Assembly (NCBI GenBank): GCA_963849635.1
Contig: CAWKIA010000024.1
Location: forward strand, 1 to 64,000
Length of the DNA stretch: 64,000 bases
Source: CAVRUD01 sp963849635
GTDB lineage: Bacteria > Chloroflexota > Chloroflexia > Thermomicrobiales > UBA6265
Direction: 5' to 3'
The translations under genes were made by a program, and so were the position numbers. Positions 18,818 to 27,331 of this stretch are shown here, in pieces. The notes below the pieces were generated by a model that was not told the DNA's origin, searched no databases, and saw only the letters and a list, made by a program, of their open reading frames with translations. How positions within the stretch are numbered: position 1 is the stretch's first letter; each line of letters opens with the position of its first letter.

Positions 18818-19354
18818 ATGGCGACCGAGCGGGTGGGCGAGGCCTTCGAGTTGGGCGAACGGCTGACAGTGGTCGGCGAGCGGCTGCGGACGGGCGACGG
18901 TGCCCCCGACTTTGCCCTGGAGCACTTCGACCCGGCCACCCAGGCCGTGCGCACGGTGCGCCTTGCCGACTCGGCTGGGCGGGTCCGCCTGCTCAACGTG
19001 ATCAACTCCCTCGACACCCCGGTTTGCCACATCGAGACCCGCCGCTGGGAGCAACTGCGGCCGGACCTGCCGCCGGATGTCGTGCTTTTTACGGTCAGCA
19101 TGGACCTGCCCTTCGCGCAGGCGCGCTGGCAGACGGCCGAGGGCGGGGAGCACCAGGCCCTCTCCGCCCACAAGGACGAGGCGTTCGGCCGGGCTTACGG
19201 CGTGCTGCTCAAGGAGTGGCGGCTGCTGCAGCGGGCGGTCTTCGTGATCGATCGGGAGGACCGGATCGTCCATGCCGAATACGTCGCCGACCAGATGCAC
19301 GAGCCAGACTACGACGCGGCCGTGGCGGCGGTCCGGCGCGCCGCGGGGGAGTAG
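18818..19354 (+). CDS. tpx: Thiol peroxidase (Tpx), lacking the usual resolving cysteine
   Basis: 178 residues. ATG 18818 follows a GGAGGGAGGGG run. It reduces peroxides with a cysteine thiol in the cytoplasm. The peroxidatic motif is SLDTPVCHIETRRW, and DLPFAQARWQTAEG plus HEPDYDAAVAAV match Tpx closely. In the classical two-Cys Tpx a second Cys lies right after the SRF in DLPFAQSRFC; here that place is Trp and the protein has no other cysteine, so it should work as a one-Cys enzyme. TATAGT at 18755 may be its -10 box. With msrAB it suggests defence against oxidants. Confidence 0.88.
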   Translation: MATERVGEAFELGERLTVVGERLRTGDGAPDFALEHFDPATQAVRTVRLADSAGRVRLLNVINSLDTPVCHIETRRWEQLRPDLPPDVVLFTVSMDLPFAQARWQTAEGGEHQALSAHKDEAFGRAYGVLLKEWRLLQRAVFVIDREDRIVHAEYVADQMHEPDYDAAVAAVRRAAGE

Positions 19355-19486
19355 GCGGAGGAGGTGCGCCGCCTCCCGCCCTCGAACAACGGTGAGCGCG
19401 GCACTACGCGCACCTGTGCGCGATATGAGGACCGGCATAATCTCTAGACTCCTTCCACCTGGCTGCGCTTAGTCGGCGGCATCGTC

Positions 19487-19622
19487 CGATGACCATGCCA
19501 GCCGCAGCCGGGTGGAAGTACCTGCACAAGGTCCCGAATGGCTACTGTGGTCTAGAGGGGACGGGCGTGAGCTGCCCGCTGCCGTTCGCGTTGGGCGTGA
19601 CGGTTGATACGGCGCAGGGTTA
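19487..19622 (+). pseudogene. msrA 3'-end remnant, copy 2
   Basis: From ATG 19490 the frame gives MTMPAAAGWKYLHKVPNGYC then GLEGTGVSCPLPFALGV, TVDTAQG and a TAA. This is the C-terminal tail of an MsrA without its catalytic GCFWG part. The bases upstream (ACCATGCCAGCCGCAGCC) match those upstream of copy 1 at 7047. No ribosome site is seen. Confidence 0.7.
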
Positions 19623-19698
19623 AAGTTCATGGCACCTACGCGCGACGATTGCAGATCCGTCTGAACGGCACGTCGCCGCTCGGGATCCGGAACACAAA

Positions 19699-19739
19699 GA
19701 GGAGGACCGTCCCCAAATGCTGGTGGGGAGGTCCTCCTC
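19699..19739 (-). terminator. Terminator of the isochorismatase-like gene
   Basis: On the minus strand GAGGAGGACC pairs with GGTCCTCCTC (10 bp) and is followed by TTTGTGTT. It lies 40 bases past the stop at 19780. Confidence 0.7.
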
Positions 19740-19779
19740 CGTTTCTACGCATTCGTTATTTCGTAGACGGCGTCGAGGT

Positions 19780-20526
19780 CTAGGGCGCCGGCGACAGCAG
19801 CTCCGGCAATTCCGCGACGGTGATGACCTGCGCCCGTTGGGGAAAGACCTTGTGGATGAGCAGGTCTTGGATCTCGGGGTCGCGGTCGGCACAGGCGTCG
19901 GAGAGGACAACGAGGCGGTAGTCGCGGTCCGCCGCGTCGCAGACGCTGGAGAGGACGACTCCGCTGGTGGAGATGCCGGCCAGGACCAGGGTATCGATCG
20001 CGCGGGCACGGAGCCATTCGTCGAGATCGGTCCTCGCGAAGGCGGCTACGCGCGTCTTACGGACCACCTTGTCGTCGGGCTCGGGAGCCACGCGGCCATC
20101 GATGGCAGTTGCCGGCGCATCGTCGTCCAGGGCGCCAGCCCGGCTGGTCAGGCCGGTGAAGATGAGGTTGCGCGCCGGGACGGCTGCGTAGTCGGCGGGG
20201 GTGAAAGCGACGCGGGTATAGGCGACCTGTACTCCCCGGTCGCGCGCAATGCTGATCGCCTGGGCGGCCCGGGAGAGGAGCGCGTCGGTGTCGGTGAGGG
20301 TCTGGATCCAGGCGGGTTGGTAGTCCATCACAAGCAGGGCCGCAGACCGGGTGTCGATCGTCGGGACCGGTACCGGTGTTGCGTTCTCGGTTCCCTGCGT
20401 CTGGAGAGCCGCTACTATCGCTTGGTCATCGCTCCCTTGAGCTCTAGTCTCCGCGGAGGCGAGGTGGCCAACTGATCCGAGGATAGGCGTTCCGGCCAGG
20501 CGCGCGAGGAACGTGCGACGCTTCAT
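19780..20526 (-). CDS. Exported isochorismatase-like (cysteine hydrolase) family protein
   Basis: 248 residues, ATG 20526 after GGAGAG. The N-terminus MKRRTFLARLAGTPILGSVG is a twin-arginine signal, so the protein acts outside the cytoplasm. The Asp of the family triad is in ALLVMDYQPAW and the Lys is in KVVRKTRVAAF. The catalytic loop reads AGISTSGVVLSS where hydrolases of this family have GxxTxxCV, so the nucleophile position is Val and the usual chemistry looks absent. A Cys six residues later (SSVCDAA) is unlikely to replace it. Substrate unknown. Confidence 0.8.
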   Translation of the reverse strand: MKRRTFLARLAGTPILGSVGHLASAETRAQGSDDQAIVAALQTQGTENATPVPVPTIDTRSAALLVMDYQPAWIQTLTDTDALLSRAAQAISIARDRGVQVAYTRVAFTPADYAAVPARNLIFTGLTSRAGALDDDAPATAIDGRVAPEPDDKVVRKTRVAAFARTDLDEWLRARAIDTLVLAGISTSGVVLSSVCDAADRDYRLVVLSDACADRDPEIQDLLIHKVFPQRAQVITVAELPELLSPAP

Positions 20527-20550
20527 TCTGCTCTCCGTGGAAGACCTCGA

Positions 20551-20846
20551 TCAAGGCGGCCGCCGCAGTGTAGCAGGATCGAATGCGGGCAGATGCACTT
20601 CGATTTCGCCAAGGGTCCGTGTGCGAGGATGCCCAGTCTCAACGTCATTGAAGGCAGACCGATCAGCGGTCACGTCTACCTCGATGCCGGTGAGCCAGGC
20701 GATGTCGGCCAACGACGTCAGCGTCATGAACGTACGGTCGATGTGACTCACGCCGAGGCGGTTTCGGCGTCGAACAGCCTGACTACCGGGTTCGCAACCT
20801 TGCCGTTGACCAGGTGACCGACTTCGACTCTCCCTAGCCGGTTCAC
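20551..20846 (-). CDS. Small hypothetical protein, frameshifted
   Basis: The likely start is GTG 20846 with AGGA seven bases upstream (VNRLGRVEVGHLVNGKVANP, then VVRLFDAET). A one-base shift near 20755 leads into SHIDRTFMTLTSLADIAWLT and RTRTLGEIEVHLPAFDPA. Alternatively these are two overlapping ORFs (GTGA stop/start). About 98 residues, no family recognised. GC is lower than in the neighbours. It lies between an isochorismatase-like gene and a methyltransferase on the other strand. Confidence 0.4.
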
Positions 20847-20990
20847 GGGTTTATCCTGTAGTTGAGCCGGTGGATGCGTAGAGGTCAAACGGCCCCCTAA
20901 ACCTGCAACAGTAGGGCTATAGTGTCTGCTCTGCGTCCCCCAAAATGCCCACTCTCGAGGGGGGCTGAGTCTGAACCGAGGAGGCCAGAT

Positions 20991-21086
20991 ATGAACACAT
21001 CCATATCCACACTCACTTCGCGGTTTGTGACCGACCCATCCCCGGGAGGCATTCAGATATGGGCTCCGCTGAACCACTCAAGATAG
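20991..21086 (+). CDS. Short upstream ORF overlapping the methyltransferase start
   Basis: 31 residues (MNTSISTLTSRFVTDPSPGG then IQIWAPLNHSR). ATG 20991 has GAGGAGG 7 bases upstream, a better site than most genes here. It runs past the methyltransferase ATG (21059) in another frame, so ribosomes on it would cross that start. Ser/Thr-rich; could be a leader peptide tuning the downstream gene. It could also be chance. Confidence 0.35.
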   Translation: MNTSISTLTSRFVTDPSPGGIQIWAPLNHSR

Positions 21087-21881
21087 GGTACGACTCGCCG
21101 GCTGCTCCTGCGGATGCGTGGCGGGTCTACGACCGACAGAATCCCGAGCCTGGGTACTTCGAGTTCGACTGGATCAGCGCCTATCACCCGGACCTCTATC
21201 ACCGGTTCGCGTTGTCGACGGACGGTCTTTTGGACGAGCTCCCCAAACTGGTGGACCTCACCGGGCTGGACGTCGTCGACATCGGCGCCGGGACGGGGCG
21301 GTCGACGCTCGGGGCCGCACGAACGGCCAAGCACGTCTACGCGGTCGACGCGTACCGGTCCGTCGTGGAGTTCGGGCGCAACGAGGTCAGCAAGGCGGGG
21401 CTCACAAACGTCACATACGAGCAGGGGGACCGCGCCGCGCTTCCGCTGGATGACGAGTCCGTCGACGTGGCCCTGAACACGTGGGCGGAGTTCGACCCCA
21501 AGGAGATGTACCGCGTCCTGAAGCCCGGCGGTTGGGTCGTAATCGGGGCGTGCGCCCCTGGGTCATTGATGGGAGAGCTGACCGAGGTGCTGTCGCCCTC
21601 CTACCAGGACTTCGTGTCCGAGGTCGCGGCGCGCGAGAAATATCGACCCCGGGTTCCCGCCCGAAGACGGGGACGTCGACACGGAGCTGTGGCCTGGCCT
21701 CCCCATCAGATGGATGAAGTTCCACGATTTCACCCACGTCGCCGAGTACGGGGCCCCGAACGAGCTGACAGCGATCCTCGCAAGAATCTACGGACCCGTC
21801 GCGGAGAAGTACGCGCGGGACAACGGGAAGTCGACCCTCGCCTACCGCCTGCGGATCTACTACGGGCAGGTTGCCAAGTAA
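21059..21881 (+). CDS. SAM-dependent methyltransferase, single frameshift
   Basis: ATG 21059 follows GGGAGG. A class I methyltransferase: the SAM-binding motif is VVDIGAGTGRST (about residues 72-83), then VYAVDAYRSVVEFGR, GDRAALPLDDESVDVALNTW and MYRVLKPGGWVVIG. The frame is lost near 21645 and resumes one base off as FPPEDGDVDTELWPGLPIRW up to YYGQVAK and TAA 21881. The downstream half is long, well coded and normal in composition, so an indel error is likely. About 274 residues; a small-molecule methylase, substrate unknown. Confidence 0.75.
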
Positions 21882-21920
21882 ATCGTCGTGATGGGGCGGT
21901 CATTGATCGCCCTAAGGACT

Positions 21921-22260
21921 TCAGCGGATAGGTGCCGACTTCGGGCTCCAGCGGTCTCGGTGGGTGAGGAGCTTGCCGATGATGAGGATGGTGGTGGCGA
22001 GGCAGAGGGCGGCGTGTCGGTGCCGTGCTCGGCGGTCGGTGTTGCGGCGGAGTTGGCCGTCGTTCGACCACCACGTGGTGGTGGTCTCGACGATCCATCG
22101 CATGCCGAGCCGTCGTGGCTGCTTCTTCACGCCGGGAACCTTGGTGCCTCGCCGTTGGATGTCGAAGTCGTCGAGGCCGAGGGCGCGAAGCGGCCGTTCG
22201 ATGACCGGGTAGTCGTAGCTGTGGTCGAGGTGCAGTGTGCGCGAAGACGACGACCTACCA
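21921..22260 (-). pseudogene. IS5-family transposase, C-terminal remnant
   Basis: The minus-strand frame reads LHLDHSYDYPVIERPLRALG, IQRRGTKVPGVKKQPRRLGM, RWIVETTTTWWSNDGQLRRN and RHRHAALCLATTILIIGKLL. This is the end of an IS5-type DDE transposase including the final Glu (RWIVE). The first two-thirds are missing. It abuts the stop of the phosphotransferase gene at 22255, and the IS end may be the GGGGCGGTCATTGATCGCCC stretch near 21892. Confidence 0.75.
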
Positions 22261-23274
22261 GACGAGTCCATCTAGATGGTTATGGCCGGAAAGCAGGCGA
22301 GCGATGCGGTCCTGCGCCGCTTCGCGTATGTCAGGCAGGGGGTGGTGTGCGTAGAGCGCGAGCTCCCTCTGCATGTCGTAGAAGAGCAACCGCTCGCGCA
22401 GATGCTCGCGCTCGAACAGCTCCGGATACGCGCCGTGCAGCCATCCGGGGACGTCTGTGAGTGTGGTCTCGTCGAGCCCTCGTTCGTCGGGTGCGGGTGG
22501 ATACTCTCGCGCCTTCGCGCACCAGCGCAGGATGGTATCGAGCTCGACATCCGCTGGCTGGGCCAACGCCTCCGCGAAGTCGATAAGACCGGTGACGCGT
22601 CCTTGGTCGACGATCACGTTGGATCCATGTACATCACCATGGACGAGGACGGGTTCGTCGGCGGCGAACAACGCCAGCCGCTCCTGGATCCAATCGGCGA
22701 CGTCCGCGAGCAGGCGCGCGTCATGACCGGGCAGTCGCCGGGCAGCCTCGACCTGCTGGAGCGCCGCACTCACTACGGGTGGGTGGAACGCAGCCCGCGG
22801 CTTGCCGGCGAGCGCGTCGGCCAGCCAGGGCGGCAGCAGGTCGGCCGTGACAGGAACGCGGTGAAGTGCGCGCAACGCAAAGCCGAGGCTTTCGATCATT
22901 GCTTGGCGCGTGTGCGAGTCCGCCGCCGGCCATACCTCGTACATGGTTCGGCCGGGCACGCGTTCGGAGACACACCACGGCCCGTCCGGGCCGTCGCCGT
23001 GGGCGAGGTGCCGGGCGTGTGGGACCTCGCTGCCGGCGAGCAGGTTGACGACTGTAGCCTCGTGGCGAAACGAGTCGCGGAACTGTCCGTTGCTCAGTCG
23101 TACGACGTATTCGTCGCCGACCCACACGCGGCTAACCCAGCCGGCCTTTGGAAGAAAGCGCCCGGTTGCTGGCAGACCAGCGGCCGCCAGCGTCCTCAGC
23201 AGCGCCGGATCGGTGGCCGGCTCGTCGACGAACGGTGGTGATTGATCGCACACGTGCCAAGTCTCCCACCACAT
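22255..23274 (-). CDS. Aminoglycoside phosphotransferase-family kinase
   Basis: 339 residues, ATG 23274. The fold is the APH/choline-kinase type: an N-lobe (LPKAGWVSRVWVGDEYVVRL), the catalytic loop LVHGDVHGSNVIVD and the metal-binding DFG-equivalent LIDFAEALA. It would transfer phosphate from ATP to a small hydroxylated molecule in the cytoplasm. Most such orphan proteins are not real antibiotic resistance genes. The ribosome site is weak (GAAGCG). It is intact although flanked by IS5 and IS630 remnants. Confidence 0.8.
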   Translation of the reverse strand: MWWETWHVCDQSPPFVDEPATDPALLRTLAAAGLPATGRFLPKAGWVSRVWVGDEYVVRLSNGQFRDSFRHEATVVNLLAGSEVPHARHLAHGDGPDGPWCVSERVPGRTMYEVWPAADSHTRQAMIESLGFALRALHRVPVTADLLPPWLADALAGKPRAAFHPPVVSAALQQVEAARRLPGHDARLLADVADWIQERLALFAADEPVLVHGDVHGSNVIVDQGRVTGLIDFAEALAQPADVELDTILRWCAKAREYPPAPDERGLDETTLTDVPGWLHGAYPELFEREHLRERLLFYDMQRELALYAHHPLPDIREAAQDRIARLLSGHNHLDGLVW

Positions 23275-23340
23275 CGCTTCACTAGACCGTCCTAGTATGG
23301 TGTCTCATAAATAAGTGGGGAACGGTAGTAGGGTCTGTTC

Positions 23341-23614
23341 GTGCGCGCTCCGAGCCCCGCTCTGGTCATGTCTGATACTCAGCGGGAGATCCTGGAGAGC
23401 TTGGCGAAGTCCCAGACGGCAGCTCATCGGGAGGTGACCCGGGCCAAGGCGCTGTTGCTGGCAGCCGATGGTCTTGCCAGCACGGCTGTCGCCTATGAGG
23501 TCGGGGTCTCGCCGTCGAGTGTGGTGGCCTGGCGGAGTCGCTTCGCGGAGGAGGGGCTGGCCAAGCTGGGTCGGGTTCGTCCCGGCCCCGGGGTCGACCG
23601 AGCGCAGTGGCGTG
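23341..23614 (+). pseudogene. IS630-type transposase, N-terminal remnant
   Basis: From GTG 23341 the frame reads MSDTQREILESLAKSQTAAH, TRAKALLLAADGLASTAVAY and SVVAWRSRFAEEGLAKLGRV. This is the helix-turn-helix half of an IS630-like transposase. The match stops near 23614 at PGPGVDRAQWR, and the DDE catalytic part is gone. Confidence 0.7.
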
Positions 23615-23704
23615 CGCTGGGTCCACCCTGCACAAAAAACCGGGCCAGCCCAACGACCGGTGGATGGTCAACCTCGCCAGCAGTAGCGCCTACTCGCGCG
23701 GGTC
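23615..23704 (+). pseudogene. 3'-end remnant of an unidentified gene
   Basis: In another frame this piece reads STLHKKPGQPNDRWMVNLAS then SSAYSRGS and TAA, followed three bases later by a strong terminator. It looks like the genuine tail of a gene whose body was lost at the IS630 junction. The family is not recognised. Confidence 0.4.
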
Positions 23705-23706
23705 CT

Positions 23707-23742
23707 AAGGAAGGCCACTCCGCGAGCGGGGTGGCCTTCCTT
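23707..23742 (+). terminator. Strong terminator hairpin
   Basis: AAGGAAGGCCAC (23707-23718) pairs perfectly with GTGGCCTTCCTT (23731-23742); the inner TCCGC/GCGGG adds more pairing. Confidence 0.75.
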
Positions 23743-23837
23743 GTCGAACTTCCATGTGCGGTGGCTCCGAACGTCGCCTGCTGGTGCGCAATCGTTCCCC
23801 ACAAGCTGCCTGACAAGCCGCATTGGAATCATGGGCA

Positions 23838-23950
23838 GACCCCAATTGAGTACCGCGTTCCCGGCAAAGGGGGTACAAGTACCGACGACTCCACCGGCTA
23901 TGACCAGTAGGCTTGAATCATCGCCGGACGCAGGAGGCCACGGTGTCCAT
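23838..23950 (+). promoter_or_regulatory. Conserved upstream block, second copy (GGTACAAGTACC)
   Basis: Matches 6070-6175: ATTGAGTACC, a G-run, the palindrome GGTACAAGTACC (23872-23883), GACGACTCCACC and ATCATCGCCGGA. It lies upstream of the Cys-rich paralogue at 24075. Probably a shared promoter or operator. Confidence 0.5.
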
Positions 23951-24074
23951 CCTGGAAGTCCGACGCGCCTGCGAGGGGTCGACCCGCCGCCGTACCTGTG
24001 CCCGCGCCGAGTTCCGCGCCGGGGGCGGGTATCCGCGAGAGCGACGTATCCCTGCACACAGGAGGATGCCGCGT

Positions 24075-25002
24075 ATGGATTCTCGACGCTTCGACTCCCT
24101 GACGCGGAGCCTTGCCGCGCCAAAGACCCGACGCGGCTTTCTCGTATCCGTTGGCGCTGTACTCGCTGGCGTCCGGGGCGCCTCTGCCCAGAACGGCTGC
24201 CCGCCCGGTCAGACCCCGAACCGCAAAGGTGATTGCAACTGTCCCGCGGGGACTGATGCCTGTCCCGACGGCTGCTACGATCGAAAACGTGACCCGAACA
24301 ACTGTGGGCGATGCGGGAACATCTGCCCGCCCGGAGCTGTGTGCACCAAGGGCGAATGCCGGTGTCCGTCAGGGGCGTCATGCGAACCAGTTGCCACAAC
24401 AACCACGACAACCGCGGCGCCGACAACCACCACAACCACCGCGGCGCCGACGACCACCTCGACGACTACGGTGGCCCCGACAACCACGACGACCACGACC
24501 ACGGCAGCGCCAACGACAACGACGACTCAGGCACCGACCACCACCACAACGGCGGCGCCGACCACTACTACCACGACCGCGGCGCCCACAACGCACGACC
24601 ACGACCCGAGCTCCGGGCGTCATCATGACCGGAGCGTTGACCGAGGGCGACTCGATAACCACCCCCGACTCCTGCGGCGGTATTCCGTACCACTACGACA
24701 CGTTTACCTTCGTCCACGGAGGGGGCGAGATGTCACTAGCGGTGCGGGGCGCCAGTAGCAGTGGCGGCACCCTCCCGGACCCGATCGTCATTCTCTTCGC
24801 GGGCACGGGCCTGCCCGGGAACCCCTGCGCGCCAGAGGTTCAACTTGGATACGATGACGAAAATGGCTGTGGCCACGATGCCTATCTGGTGACTACCCAG
24901 GCAGCAGGCACCTACACCGCCATGGTGCTCGATTTCAACGGCAGCCTCGGCACCTACACCTTCGAAAGGAACACCTTTACTGGCACCAACGTCTGCCCCT
25001 AG
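24075..25002 (+). CDS. Secreted Cys-rich, Thr-repeat, PPC-like protein (paralogue 2), frameshifted
   Basis: The ATG at 24075 is chosen over 24066 because GGAGG lies 9 bases before it and it matches the paralogues (MDSRRFDSLTRSLAAPKTRR). The twin-arginine signal ends near ASAQ. Next come a Cys domain (CPPGQTPNRKGDCNCPAG, NNCGRCGNICPPGAVC), then about 70 residues of TTTTAAP repeats as a glycan-like stalk. A C-terminal domain (MTGALTEGDSITTPDSC, HYDTFTFVHGGGEMSLAVRG, GTYTAMVLDFNGSLGTYTFE) resembles bacterial PPC domains. The frame shifts by one base near 24592 inside the repeat, where slippage or base-calling errors are easy. Confidence 0.7.
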
Positions 25003-25158
25003 CCTCCCGCGCGGAGAGGGGAGGCGTCGGCCCGCCGCTCATGGCGAGCACGTTGCGGCCGCCCCTCTCCTCCCGGAGGGCTGGCTGAGGAACAACGCCG
25101 ACCCTCCACCGCAATGGGCTAGGGTTAGAAAGGGGTAGGGGGTGAGGTCCGGCCAGGT

Positions 25159-26046
25159 TCACCGATACGCCGCGATTCCATCCTCGAACTCGGCAACGTC
25201 CCCCACCCGGATCGCCCAGAGAGCCTGCTGTAAGGCAAACGTGCTTCGATAGAACGTCGCCCGTGACCGGAGTCCAGGATCGGTGAGGGCTGGATAGTCC
25301 TCGCACAGGCGATCGACAAACACGTCGTCGTACCAGGAGAGCGCTGCAAAATCGACGGCCGGATCGCCCATGGCAGCCGAGCCGAAGTCGATGATCCCGG
25401 TCACTCGATTGGTGGCCGGATCGTAGCGGATGTTCTCCCCGCCCAGATCGCCATGGCGGAGGACCGGAGAGAAGCCAGCGTCGTCCGCGGTGTCCAGGAA
25501 CTCCGCGAAGGACGCGGCGACTTTGACGCGGGCATCGGGACGCATGTGCGGAAAAAGTTCGGCTTCGAAGGCCGCCAGCAGGTCCGCCCAATCGGATCGG
25601 GCGTCGGCGGTCGGCAGGGGCGGCAGTTCGGCTGCCGGAATTGCATGAAGGTCCCGCAGAAACTCGGCGACCTGGCCGGCAATCTGTGCCACCTCGGCCC
25701 GCGTGCGACCGGCGACCGTTGCCCGGAAGAGGGGCTCCCCGGGCAGCAGCCGGTAACCGGCAAATCCGCGGTCGGAGGCTTCTGACCCGAACACGACGAA
25801 CTCGGGGTTGGGAACCGGCAGCGACAGGCGGCCCTGGAGGGCGCGCAGAAGGTCGACTTCCGTCCGGAGCGTCTCAGCGGCAGCGGCGCTGCGCGGAAAC
25901 CGGAAGACGAATGCGTCGTCGATGATCAGGACGTCGTTGAACTGGCCCCGGGCTGCCCGGACTGCCGCGTGAGCCGGGATCAAACCAGGCAGAGCCATGT
26001 CGATTCTGGCAAGCAGGCTCGATTCGGCACCCGTGTCGTGGGTCAT
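25159..26046 (-). CDS. Aminoglycoside phosphotransferase-family kinase
   Basis: 295 residues from ATG 26046. It has the APH fold: FNDVLIIDDAFVFRFPRSAA (ATP-site strand and Lys/Arg region), the catalytic loop LRHGDLGGENIRYD and the metal-binding GIIDFGSAAMGDPAVD. The GDPAVDFA and ALWAIRVGD stretches are like macrolide or homoserine kinase relatives. It is cytoplasmic and the substrate is unknown. No strong ribosome site is visible before 26046, so an upstream start is possible. Sequence identity to the other APH protein at 22255 is low. Confidence 0.8.
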   Translation of the reverse strand: MTHDTGAESSLLARIDMALPGLIPAHAAVRAARGQFNDVLIIDDAFVFRFPRSAAAAETLRTEVDLLRALQGRLSLPVPNPEFVVFGSEASDRGFAGYRLLPGEPLFRATVAGRTRAEVAQIAGQVAEFLRDLHAIPAAELPPLPTADARSDWADLLAAFEAELFPHMRPDARVKVAASFAEFLDTADDAGFSPVLRHGDLGGENIRYDPATNRVTGIIDFGSAAMGDPAVDFAALSWYDDVFVDRLCEDYPALTDPGLRSRATFYRSTFALQQALWAIRVGDVAEFEDGIAAYR

Positions 26047-26098
26047 TGAGGCGCGGTCGAGATGAGCGGGGAGATTCTCCCGGCGGCCCTGATCAGAA

Positions 26099-27112
26099 TC
26101 ACGAATCCGTCGTCTCCGTGTCGCCTCTGCCGGGTTCCCCGTCCGGATTCTCGCCACCGGGCGGCGGGACCTCGACTGTTGGGGTAGGCGCCTCCGTCGC
26201 CGTCGGCTCCTCGCCTGGGGTCGCGGTCGCGCTGGCCTCCGGGGTTGCGGTTGCACGCGGCGTGCGGGTGGGGCGCGGTGTCGCGGTCGCCACCGGCGTG
26301 CTGGTCGGGGCTGTAGTCGGAGTTGCCACGACGACCGGCGTCGATGTCGCCGGAACGAGGGTTGCCGTCGGGGCCGGGGGACGCGGTGTCGCCGTGGCGA
26401 TGGGCGTTCGCGTCGGGGCGGGCGTCACGGTGGGAGGAGGCGCCGGAGTAGCGGTCGCCGGACGAGGGATCTGGGGAGCCGCAGATGGACGTGGCGTTGG
26501 CGGGTCGGGCGGAACGGGCGAAGGGGCCGCAGTTGGATCGGCCGGCACGGTCGACCGCGGAGCGCCCGTCGCGGTCGCGGGTCGGGGCGGTTGTGGGTTC
26601 GGCGTTGGTGGAATGGGCGCCGGGTTGGCCGTCGGCTCCGGCGCGTTCGGCTCCGGTCCGGCCGCAGGTGGTGGCGCGGCCCTGGTCGGTTCGGGGAGAG
26701 GCAGGAAGGCGACCGTGCCGGACCGAGGCGTAGATCTGGCCGTCGGTTGCGGGGTGATCCGTTCGTCCTCCTCCTGGTCCCGGTCTGGCGTCGGAAGCGG
26801 CGTCGATGTCGCGCGCCGGGCTCGCCCTGGCGTCGCGGTCGGATCGTCATCCTCTTCCAGGATGAGCGGTTCTAGCGTCGGGCGGATCGTTGCCGTTGGG
26901 GTTGGGCCGTCGAGGAGAGCGAAGGTCGTCGGCGCGGCGAACTCGGTCCCCTCAAACAGGGTGCGCCGTCCGTCCAGTTCGGAATCCGGTAGGGCGAAGA
27001 AGGCGAGAACCGCCGTGACACCGCCCGCGGCCAGCAGAGCGATCACCATCGGCGTCGCCAGAAGCGTGCGGACGATCACCCGGAGTGGGCGTGGGGACTG
27101 CGAGCGGGCCAT
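26099..27112 (-). CDS. Membrane-anchored Pro/Thr/Ala-rich protein
   Basis: About 337 residues. ATG 27112 is preferred (AAAGG 8 bases upstream); ATG 27148 is the alternative. A transmembrane helix (IALLAAGGVTAVLAFFAL) is followed by about 280 residues of low-complexity Pro/Thr/Ala sequence (TPAPTRTPIATATPRPPAPT and similar) with short acidic patches (EEDDDPTATP). This is typical of cell-surface stalk proteins in Chloroflexota. No catalytic domain is seen. The strong Pro/Thr bias makes the antisense strand look open too. Confidence 0.65.
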   Translation of the reverse strand: MARSQSPRPLRVIVRTLLATPMVIALLAAGGVTAVLAFFALPDSELDGRRTLFEGTEFAAPTTFALLDGPTPTATIRPTLEPLILEEDDDPTATPGRARRATSTPLPTPDRDQEEDERITPQPTARSTPRSGTVAFLPLPEPTRAAPPPAAGPEPNAPEPTANPAPIPPTPNPQPPRPATATGAPRSTVPADPTAAPSPVPPDPPTPRPSAAPQIPRPATATPAPPPTVTPAPTRTPIATATPRPPAPTATLVPATSTPVVVATPTTAPTSTPVATATPRPTRTPRATATPEASATATPGEEPTATEAPTPTVEVPPPGGENPDGEPGRGDTETTDS

Positions 27113-27331
27113 AGCCGAACGCCTTTGCGGGAAGGTGAAGGCAGGCAACGGGTCGCGTGTGGGAGGAGGTTGCCACCGGTCGTCTACCGGTCGAAACGCG
27201 CGGCGAGCGTGTTCGGTGTCTCATCGGTGGCGCTACCAACGTCTAGGTTGTGCCTCGATTATACGGGGGTAGGCAACTGCCTCTTGACCGGCGGAGTAGC
27301 CGCCGCCATTCAGACACCGAGGGTAGCCCTG

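Noticed and set aside
24395..24600. Tandem repeat that could look like a CRISPR array
   Set aside because: Units are in frame and encode TTTTAAP stalk repeats; no spacers of fixed length. No CRISPR array was seen anywhere.
26046..27272. Val/Gly-rich plus-strand frame opposite the Pro/Thr-rich protein
   Set aside because: It is the mirror of Pro/Thr/Ala codons and has no ribosome site; the minus strand has a membrane helix and a sensible start.
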